A stretch of 64,000 nt of DNA, from contig CAXULW010000017.1 in NCBI GenBank assembly GCA_964252015.1, positions 8,170 through 72,169 on the forward strand, written 5' to 3'. Of this stretch, positions 7,780 through 14,815 are shown in pieces. Made by a program: the position numbers and the translations under genes. The stretch comes from CAXSBR01 sp964252015 (GTDB lineage Bacteria > Actinomycetota > Actinomycetes > Mycobacteriales > Jatrophihabitantaceae). The notes under the pieces were generated by a model, which saw only the letters and a program-made list of their open reading frames with translations, was not told the DNA's origin and did no database searches. Every line of letters starts with the position of its first letter. Position 1 is the first letter of the stretch.

Positions 7780-9080
7780 CGCGCAAGGTCGACGTACTCG
7801 TTATCGGCGCCGGGCCGACCGGGTTAGGGGCCGCTTACCAGTTGCAAGGAACCGATGCGGATTGGCTCCTGGTGGAGTCGAGCCCTGAACCAGGCGGCTT
7901 AGCCAAGTCGGTTCGAGACGGGCACGGCTTCAAGTGGGACTTGGGCGGCCACGTTCTGCATAGCCATTTCAAAACGTTTGACAACGCTATCGCCGACTCC
8001 GGCGTGCAAATGCTTGCGCCCATACGCAATGGCTGGGTTCGCACACACGGGGAATGGGTACAGACCCCCATTCAGCACCATTTGGAACGCCTACCGGACG
8101 ACCTGCGCACCCAGGCGCCCGCGGCGAATTTGGCCGAATATTACCGAAACAACTTCGGGTCTGCGCTGTACAACGAGTTCTTCAAGCCGTTCACGGAAAA
8201 GATGTGGGCCACGCCCTTGCCGATGGTCGACCACGCCTGGACGTCGCACCGCAGCGGATCGTCGCAACGCAACGTCCCGGCCGTCCACGTCAACAAGGGC
8301 AGTCAGTATTCGCCCCAGGAAATCGTGACGTTCCCTTACCCCAAAGGGGGTACCGGACGGCTCTGGTCAGCTATCGCCCAGGGCTTGGACCCAAGCCGGC
8401 AGTGTTACGGGGTAAAGGTCGAGTCATTCGATCTGATTGGTCGCCTCGCCCACCTCAGCAACGGCGAGACCATCGCCTACGACCAGTGCGTGTCCAGCGC
8501 TCCGTTACCTCTGCTGGCCCAGTCGAATTCAGACGTCCAGCAAATGTCCGGGTCTTCGGAGCTGCTGAGCTCGCAGGCACTGCTCATCGGCCTTGGGTTC
8601 AACGGCTTACCGCCGGCGAGTATTGCTGACATGTCGTGGATCTACTCGCCAGATCCCGAGGTTGCCTGGCACCGGGCGACGATGCTCTCCAATTACGATC
8701 CGGATAACGCGGGACCTGGCCGGTGGTCAATACTTTTTGAAGTCGGACGAAGCGCGTTCCGGCGGGTTGACCAGGCTGACGCGATAGATAGCTGCCGGCG
8801 CTCGCTGGCGGAATTAGGCGCGTCCGCATCCAGTCTCGTCAGCGTGTGGACCAGCGCCCTGCCGATGGGTTACCCAGTACCCACCCTAGGACGCGACGAG
8901 AAGTTGCGAGCTATGGACGCCGAACTCATGGCCAACGGAATGCGGTCCCGTGGCCGGTTCGGGGGCTGGCGATATGAGTCCTGTAACCAGGACTACTCAT
9001 TCATGCAGGGCGTGGAGGCGGTCGACGCCGCATTGAAGGGAACCCCCGAGGACGTCTACTGGCACCCGGAGCGCTTCTGA
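7776..9080 (+). CDS. FAD-dependent amine-oxidase/UDP-galactopyranose-mutase-like flavoprotein, unit A
   Basis: A 434-residue protein with an N-terminal dinucleotide-binding motif (VLVIGAGPTGLGAAYQL, residues about 7-23), the second FAD contact SSPEPGGLAKSV, and a GGHVLHSHF segment like that of UDP-galactopyranose mutases and protoporphyrinogen-oxidase-like proteins. No transmembrane helix. The overlap ATGA with the deacetylase and TGATG with the next gene show one tightly coupled operon. A role in making a furanose or oxidised sugar nucleotide is plausible for a glycan locus, but the conserved mutase residues cannot be checked by eye, so the reaction is left open. The unit B copy (23810-25114) has the same length and high identity. 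Confidence 0.8.
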   Translation: MTRKVDVLVIGAGPTGLGAAYQLQGTDADWLLVESSPEPGGLAKSVRDGHGFKWDLGGHVLHSHFKTFDNAIADSGVQMLAPIRNGWVRTHGEWVQTPIQHHLERLPDDLRTQAPAANLAEYYRNNFGSALYNEFFKPFTEKMWATPLPMVDHAWTSHRSGSSQRNVPAVHVNKGSQYSPQEIVTFPYPKGGTGRLWSAIAQGLDPSRQCYGVKVESFDLIGRLAHLSNGETIAYDQCVSSAPLPLLAQSNSDVQQMSGSSELLSSQALLIGLGFNGLPPASIADMSWIYSPDPEVAWHRATMLSNYDPDNAGPGRWSILFEVGRSAFRRVDQADAIDSCRRSLAELGASASSLVSVWTSALPMGYPVPTLGRDEKLRAMDAELMANGMRSRGRFGGWRYESCNQDYSFMQGVEAVDAALKGTPEDVYWHPERF

Positions 9081-10198
9081 TGACGTCTCTGACCGTTATC
9101 GTGCCCACGTTCAAAGAGAGCGGGAACGTCGTAGAGCTGGTTCGCCGGCTGGGCGTTGCTTTCGAGGGCGAGGACGCTCGAGTTCTGTTCGTGGACGACT
9201 CGCCCGAGGGTGATGCGACCCCTGATGCTGTGTTGTTTGCGTCCCGCACATCCAACCTATCCGTAGACCTGCTGCACCGGTCTGAGCCGGTTGGTGGGCT
9301 GAGCGGCGCCGTCGTGGCCGGCATCCTGGCTTCGAAAACAGAGTGGTGCCTGGTGATGGACGGTGATTTGCAACACCCGCCGGAACTTGCCCCCCTTCTG
9401 TACGCGCAGGGAATCGCCGATGACGCAGACGTGGTGGTAGCAAGCCGGTACTGCGGTGGAGGCGACGCAGGCGGACTGGCCAGTGGTTTCCGTCAGGCCG
9501 TGTCCACCGCTGGGACATTGCTGGCCCGGTCCATGTTTCCGAGACGGCTCCGTAACTGCACAGATCCCATGACGGGCTTCTTCGCGTTCCGTAGGTCTGC
9601 GGTGGCTGTGGGTGGGCTGCGCCCGTCCGGGTTCAAGATCCTGCTGGAGATCCTCGCTCGTCAGGACTTGCGCGTGGCGGAAGTGCCGTTCGTGTTCGGT
9701 AAGCGACTTTCGGGCGAGTCGAAGGCGAGTCTGCAGCAGGGTAAGTACTTTGCCCAGCAGTTGCTGCACCTCCGCTTCGGTCGAGGATCGCAGTTTGCTG
9801 CAATCGGTGCCTTGGGCACCGTGCTCAACCTCGGGCTGATGTTCGCGCTGACCACCGCTGGGTTTCATTACCTGCTGGCCTCCGTTCTGGCGGCGGAGAT
9901 ATCAATTCTGTTCAATTTTCTGCTCCAAGAGCGTTGGGTGTTTTCCGACCTCCGTGGCGGGAGCTGGAGACGCCGCTTCGCACTCTCCGTGGGCTACGAC
10001 AATCTAGAGACTTTGGTTCGGTTGCCCGTTCTGGTGATGCTTGTTGGCTTGTTGCACGGTCACAGTGTCACCGCCCAGGCCCTGACGCTGGCCGCTTCTT
10101 TCCTGGTTCGCTTCGTGTTCAAAGCCCGCGTGGTCTACGGCATCGGACGGTCTGACGTCTCCCGGCAAGTGCCTGAGTCATTACCGGAGGCTGCCTAA
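9080..10198 (+). CDS. Polyprenyl-phosphate GT2 glycosyltransferase with GtrA domain, unit A
   Basis: A 372-residue two-part protein. Residues 1-225 are a GT2 domain of the dolichol-phosphate-mannose-synthase type, with VIVPTFKESGN, the acidic VDDSPEGD, and MDGDLQHPPE carrying the metal-binding aspartates. Residues about 235-360 are a GtrA-like four-helix membrane domain (FAAIGALGTVLNLGLM onward) ending FKARVVYGIG. Such fusions transfer a hexose from a nucleotide sugar to polyprenyl phosphate and are thought to help flip the product. That product would feed the GT-C enzyme encoded downstream. The start ATG overlaps the stop of the flavoprotein gene (TGATG). It is the last of three genes that are nearly the same in units A and B. 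Confidence 0.9.
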   Translation: MTSLTVIVPTFKESGNVVELVRRLGVAFEGEDARVLFVDDSPEGDATPDAVLFASRTSNLSVDLLHRSEPVGGLSGAVVAGILASKTEWCLVMDGDLQHPPELAPLLYAQGIADDADVVVASRYCGGGDAGGLASGFRQAVSTAGTLLARSMFPRRLRNCTDPMTGFFAFRRSAVAVGGLRPSGFKILLEILARQDLRVAEVPFVFGKRLSGESKASLQQGKYFAQQLLHLRFGRGSQFAAIGALGTVLNLGLMFALTTAGFHYLLASVLAAEISILFNFLLQERWVFSDLRGGSWRRRFALSVGYDNLETLVRLPVLVMLVGLLHGHSVTAQALTLAASFLVRFVFKARVVYGIGRSDVSRQVPESLPEAA

Positions 10199-10367
10199 GT
10201 AGCCGCCGGTCTGCTTGCAGCGGTGGTGGCAATCGTGCGCAACGTCTTCAGGGGGAAGCTTCGCAATGCCGCAAAACCGCAATTCACTGAGCGCCGGATG
10301 ACGTAATCAAAGCGGTGCACCGGGCAAACGCAAGAAATGTTCAACGCTTAACGGGGGGTTTTCAGAA

Positions 10368-12188
10368 ATGCCGCAGAACCGTAATAATTATCGCGACGCA
10401 GAAGCAGCCACGGTATCTCGTCACCGTGCTCGGGAAGGCCGGCGGCGTCGCCACCTGGCCCGATTAGAGCCGGCGATTGAGGAGTCACCGCTCGGTGAAG
10501 CTCTCGAGGCTGGTGATTTTGTTCCTGCCGGCCTGGCCAAGGTCGTGGCCCCGCCTACGGACGACGAGAAGTACCACTACCTGAAGGGGCCTCAGCACCG
10601 GTGGTTTTTCTGGGCCCATGCCGCGTCGTTCGTTGGCATCGGTGCCAGCTTGTATGGCTTCGCCCAAATGACCTACTGGACACTGATATTCATGGTGCCG
10701 CTGACGCTGTACGCGGCCGAAACACTACTCGGTCTACGCACAAGCACATACAAGCGAAGCATCAGTTTGCCGGATCACCAGTTTGTGGTGGAGACCTGGA
10801 CCCCCCAGGTGTATCCGTCGGTGGACGTCTACATTCCGACGGCTGGCGAGCCGTTAGAGGTGTTGGAGAATACCTACCGGTATGTGGACTTGATCGAGTA
10901 TCCCGGTGAAGTGACGGTGTACGTTCTTGACGACATGAATCGCCCTGAGTTGCGATCTCTCGTCGAGACCTTCTACCCCAACTTCATCTATTACGCCCGG
11001 CCTGGATCAGCCTTCAAGAAGGCCGGCAACCTGCAGTGGGCCTTCGAACGCAGCACTGGTGACCATATCTGGATCCTCGATGCTGACTTCGTGCCTCGCG
11101 CGGACTGCCTTACTGAGACGGTTCCGTATATGGAAGAGGCTCGCATCGGTATCATCCAGACGCCCCAGTATTACCCGTCTCGCGGTGACAATCTGACCTG
11201 GATCGAGCGCCATGCCGCTTCAACCCAAGAGATGTTCTACCGCTTCGTTCAGCCCAGCCGGGACACGGTGGAAGCAACGATTTGCTGTGGCACCTCGGCC
11301 TTGTATCGTCGCGAGGCCTTGAATGCCATCGGCGGCTTTCCGCTGATCAGTCACTCAGAAGACGTGTTCACCGGTTTTGAAATGATGAAGCACGACTACC
11401 GAACTGCATACGTGCCCATTGTGGTCAGCCAGGGCCTGTGCCCTGACGCCATTGACCCGTACATCAGCCAGCAGTACCGCTGGTGCGAAGGATCCATGGA
11501 GTTGTTGAAGGGGACGGACTTCCACCTCCACCCAAACATCACCCTTCGGCAGCGCCTCAGCTTCTGGTCAGGGTTCTTCTACTACATAACAACGGCGATG
11601 AACGGCTTCTTTGCGCCCATTCCGGTCTTGGTGATGATCTGGCTGTTCCCCCAGTATGTCCGGGCGTCAAACATGATTCCATTGATCGGCCTGCTGATTC
11701 TATGGCTGGTCGTGTATCCCATATTGATGCGCGGGAAGTGGCGACTAGCTACCGTGCGGGTCCAGATCATCTACGGCTTCACTCATGCCGTGGCTATCTA
11801 TGACATGTTCTTCGGGACCCAGGCCGCGTGGGTTCCAAGCAACGGAGTGAACCGGGCCACCCCGTTGGCGACCAAGGTGAAGTCCATCATGGGTCTGTAT
11901 CTTCTGGCCGGCATGGTGGGCATCGTGGCCGGGGTGGCGTACCAAGCCACCCGCCCCGGCTTTGAGCTGGTCAACTGGTGGAGTCTTCTAGCCTTCTCCG
12001 CGGTGAATGCGTATGTGTTCGTTCCAGTGGTGTGGGTGTGCTTGAGCACGCTGTTTGTGGATGGTCGTATCGCACGCAGGGAAACGGTTGCTGCTAAAGC
12101 TGCAGCTATGTCCGTACCGGATAACGCCTTGCGTCCGCATGGTGTGGATGTCAAGAGCGCCCTTGCGCTCGAAGGGGAGAAGTCGTGA
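10368..12188 (+). CDS. CesA/CslA-like processive GT2 synthase, unit A
   Basis: A 606-residue membrane glycosyltransferase of the cellulose synthase/CslA type. A basic N-terminus (1-75) is followed by two membrane helices (about 80-125) and a cytoplasmic GT2 domain with the expected D, DxD, D, QxxRW set: Asp188-Asp189 in VLDDMN, Asp238 and Asp240 in LDADF, SEDVF, and QQYRW at 368-372. Several C-terminal helices form the translocation channel (about 385-560). No PilZ domain follows, unlike proteobacterial BcsA, so direct c-di-GMP control is not expected from this protein. It would polymerise and extrude a beta-linked glycan; the sugar is not predictable. TAACGGGGGG lies 9 bases before the ATG. 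It overlaps the GT-C gene by GTGA. Its neighbour GlxA recalls the Streptomyces cslA-glxA pair. Confidence 0.9.
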   Translation: MPQNRNNYRDAEAATVSRHRAREGRRRRHLARLEPAIEESPLGEALEAGDFVPAGLAKVVAPPTDDEKYHYLKGPQHRWFFWAHAASFVGIGASLYGFAQMTYWTLIFMVPLTLYAAETLLGLRTSTYKRSISLPDHQFVVETWTPQVYPSVDVYIPTAGEPLEVLENTYRYVDLIEYPGEVTVYVLDDMNRPELRSLVETFYPNFIYYARPGSAFKKAGNLQWAFERSTGDHIWILDADFVPRADCLTETVPYMEEARIGIIQTPQYYPSRGDNLTWIERHAASTQEMFYRFVQPSRDTVEATICCGTSALYRREALNAIGGFPLISHSEDVFTGFEMMKHDYRTAYVPIVVSQGLCPDAIDPYISQQYRWCEGSMELLKGTDFHLHPNITLRQRLSFWSGFFYYITTAMNGFFAPIPVLVMIWLFPQYVRASNMIPLIGLLILWLVVYPILMRGKWRLATVRVQIIYGFTHAVAIYDMFFGTQAAWVPSNGVNRATPLATKVKSIMGLYLLAGMVGIVAGVAYQATRPGFELVNWWSLLAFSAVNAYVFVPVVWVCLSTLFVDGRIARRETVAAKAAAMSVPDNALRPHGVDVKSALALEGEKS

Positions 12189-13726
12189 CTACCGCAGTGC
12201 TCGACCCGATAGCGCCTGGCCGGTTGCCTCTGTGGCAAATGATTGTGGCGAGCTTCCTGCCGGTTGACCGGCGTGCCGCTGCAAATCGGTGGGTCCGGCG
12301 GGCACCGCTGCTGCTGATCTTCGCGATACAAGCGGCGTTAACTCTGCGCCTCTCGAACACGGCTTACCGGGACGAGGGCCTGTACATCTACACGGGCCAC
12401 CTCGAGATCGCACATATCTTGCATGGTGCTCCCCTGTATGACGAGCCGGCCAAGTACTTCTCGGGTTCGCCCTTGATTTACCCAATCATCGCTGCGGGTC
12501 TGGATCGTCTAGGCGGCCTCACGCTCGTTCGCCTGTTCAGCCTGGTTCTGATGCTGGGCGCTACGTTCGCGGTCTATGCGTATTCGAAGCGACTCTTCAA
12601 CCAGAAGGCGGCAGTGTGGGGAGCATTGGCTTTCGTGGTCGCTGGTCCGACGGCTTACTTGGGCAACTATGCGACCTTCGACGCCTTGGCTCTAACCTGC
12701 ATGGCGGTCGCTCTTGCGTTGGGAGTCCGCGCATCTCAGACCGCGAACTACTGGCTGGCGCCGGTCGTTGGCAGTCTTCTCGCCCTGGGCGTCATGTCCA
12801 AGTACGCGACGGCGTTGTTCGTGCCGTTCGTGCTGCTCCTGCTGCTGGCCGTGCCGGCTCGGCGAAGGTCCGCTCGGCTGGTGGGCTTGATCTCGGGTTC
12901 GGTAACGGCCGGGATCTTGGCCGGGGTGGGTTTGACGGTGGGTCGGCCTGAGCTCGAGGGCTTGAAAAAGACAACGACGTCGCGTGAGGTCATCACTTAT
13001 CAAACGTTTAGCCAGATCGTCCACAGTGCTTGGCTGGACGCGGGTGTGTTTATTGTGGCGGGTCTGCTGGGAGCGGTGTACGTCGGACTTCGGCTTCACC
13101 GCGCTCGGACTGCACTTTTATTGTTCATTGCGGGTATCGCGCCCATCCTCAACCAGGCACGTATCCACGAGGGCGTCAGCTTGGACAAGCACATCGGGTT
13201 TGGGCTCGTATTCATAGCTCCGCTGTGCGGTGTGCTGATCTCGGCGTCGTACCGCCGGATGTGGGTCAAGGTTGGTGCACTGGTAGTGCTGGTGTGTCTG
13301 GTGTTGTCGGGCCTGCAGGCCAGCCGCAGGATGTTCTCGCAGTGGTCGAACAGTTCAGAGATGACCGCCCTGCTCGGGTACTCGCTCCGGGCGGATCCCT
13401 ACATCCACATTTTGGGGGACGCGATTGAGCCTCAGCGCTATGCCTACGACGACCAGACCAAGCTGTGGCAGTGGTCTAGTACCGACTCGGTGTACTACAA
13501 CGGTTTGACCGGTCAGGCGGCCGCGACCGCCGGCCTTCAGGACCACTACTGGCAGTACGTGTACTTCAACAGCAGCACGAAGATTAGCAGCGCTATGATG
13601 CCTCGGATGATTGCGTTTGGGTACAAGTTGACCAACACGGTTACGCTGCATAACTCCAAGTACGGTAATGAGGTCTACTACGTGTACCAAAACTACGAGC
13701 CGCGTGGAGCGGCATTGAAGAACTGA
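12185..13726 (+). CDS. GT-C (PMT/ArnT-like) membrane glycosyltransferase, unit A
   Basis: A 513-residue multi-pass membrane protein with about ten hydrophobic segments and an outward-facing acidic motif after the first helix (YRDEGLYIYTG, Asp63-Glu64). This is the hallmark of GT-C enzymes using polyprenyl-phosphate sugars. The C-terminal 120 residues are soluble and rich in Tyr and Asn, likely extracellular. It would transfer the sugar supplied by the GT2-GtrA protein onto an exported glycan or protein. The start is the GTG at 12185, whose GTGA overlaps the stop of the synthase gene, so translation is coupled. The stop is 2 bases before the next GTG. Unit B has a paralogue of similar length but much lower similarity. 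Confidence 0.82.
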   Translation: MTTAVLDPIAPGRLPLWQMIVASFLPVDRRAAANRWVRRAPLLLIFAIQAALTLRLSNTAYRDEGLYIYTGHLEIAHILHGAPLYDEPAKYFSGSPLIYPIIAAGLDRLGGLTLVRLFSLVLMLGATFAVYAYSKRLFNQKAAVWGALAFVVAGPTAYLGNYATFDALALTCMAVALALGVRASQTANYWLAPVVGSLLALGVMSKYATALFVPFVLLLLLAVPARRRSARLVGLISGSVTAGILAGVGLTVGRPELEGLKKTTTSREVITYQTFSQIVHSAWLDAGVFIVAGLLGAVYVGLRLHRARTALLLFIAGIAPILNQARIHEGVSLDKHIGFGLVFIAPLCGVLISASYRRMWVKVGALVVLVCLVLSGLQASRRMFSQWSNSSEMTALLGYSLRADPYIHILGDAIEPQRYAYDDQTKLWQWSSTDSVYYNGLTGQAAATAGLQDHYWQYVYFNSSTKISSAMMPRMIAFGYKLTNTVTLHNSKYGNEVYYVYQNYEPRGAALKN

Positions 13727-13728
13727 CC

Positions 13729-14709
13729 GTGCCTTCAAATCGACTTGCTCAAACTCATCCTGACCGGGACCGTGTCGGTCGCCGTCGATTCCTCGGTGGT
13801 GCCGCATTCGCTGCAGGTTTGTTTCTGCTCGCCGGGTCTAAGGCAGATTCCCAAGGACGAAGCCTGAGCGAGCTGGTCACCAGGTGCCGGTTCGGCGCCT
13901 ACGCGAGCAATACTCCCTACCCAGAGCAGCCATTGTTTGACCTGGAGAGGGCGGTCGGTCACAAGCTGCCCATTTCTTCTTGGTTTATCTCCTGGGGCAG
14001 CTCGTGGGCGACAGAGGCGGCCAGTGTCTTGCAAGAGAAGGGCGGGTATGACATCCTGTGCTGCTGGGAAGCGCACGGGGTCAAGTTCAGCGAGATCCTT
14101 TCCGGAGCGAAGGACGACGTGATCAAGTCGTTTGTTCAGAGCGCCTCTACGTACACCGGTGGAACGGTCTATCTCCGGTTGTTCCATGAGTACAACGGGA
14201 GTTGGTATGACTGGACGGACCTGTCCGGGCGCGGGTACTGCAGTTCTGCGACTCAGTGGAAGCAGGCCTATCAGCACGTGGTGACCGTAGCGCGCACCGT
14301 CAGCACGAAGGTCAAGTTCATGTTTTGCGCCACCGCGCCTCTCACCAAGGCGGACTTCGATAACTACTATCCTGGCGACTCTTTCTGCGATATTGTCGGA
14401 ACCGACAGCTACGGCGGTTCCGGGTTTAGCGGAACGGCCAACGTTGACGACGGGTTCGAGTCCACCTATACCGTGATTGCTGCTGGATCAACTCGCCCGG
14501 TCTGGGTTGGAGAGACCGGCTACCGCGGATCTGACGCTGAGGCGGCGAAGTACGCGGCCTCGTGGTACTCGAGCCGGAAATATCCTCGTCTTGTCGCGGT
14601 GGCGTGGTTCGAGAATAAAGACTTACCGTTTGGGCCTCTGCAGACGGCAGTTCATAAGGCGCAGTTGGGGCGCATACCGGCGCTGCCAGCGCCAGCGCCA
14701 ACGCAGTGA
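13729..14709 (+). CDS. Secreted GH26-like glycoside hydrolase, unit A
   Basis: A 326-residue enzyme with a twin-arginine-like signal (VGRRRFLGGAAFAAGLFLLAG) and one GH26 (beta/alpha)8 domain. The acid/base glutamate is Glu154 in RLFHEYNGSWYDW and the nucleophile is Glu262 in WVGETGY, both intact. GH26 enzymes cleave beta-mannans, beta-1,3-xylan or mixed-linkage beta-glucans, so a beta-glycan made by the adjacent synthase is a natural substrate. The GTG at 13729 follows the GT-C stop by 2 bases, so the hydrolase is part of the biosynthetic operon. That fits a trimming or release role rather than nutrient breakdown. A related GH26 domain is encoded on the other strand at 18307-19440. Confidence 0.82.
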   Translation: MPSNRLAQTHPDRDRVGRRRFLGGAAFAAGLFLLAGSKADSQGRSLSELVTRCRFGAYASNTPYPEQPLFDLERAVGHKLPISSWFISWGSSWATEAASVLQEKGGYDILCCWEAHGVKFSEILSGAKDDVIKSFVQSASTYTGGTVYLRLFHEYNGSWYDWTDLSGRGYCSSATQWKQAYQHVVTVARTVSTKVKFMFCATAPLTKADFDNYYPGDSFCDIVGTDSYGGSGFSGTANVDDGFESTYTVIAAGSTRPVWVGETGYRGSDAEAAKYAASWYSSRKYPRLVAVAWFENKDLPFGPLQTAVHKAQLGRIPALPAPAPTQ

Positions 14710-14815
14710 CCTTGGCCGGCGTAGATGGTGTTTTGTGTTCAAGTCAGGCGTGGTGTACCGGCTGCGGAGATCGGTTGATGTTGAAGCCGAGACCGTCCAT
14801 AGAGATTGAGGTCGC

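Noticed and set aside
10368..12188. Bacterial cellulose synthase BcsA of the c-di-GMP-controlled type
   Set aside because: No PilZ domain and no bcsB-like gene nearby; the context fits CslA-type synthases better.
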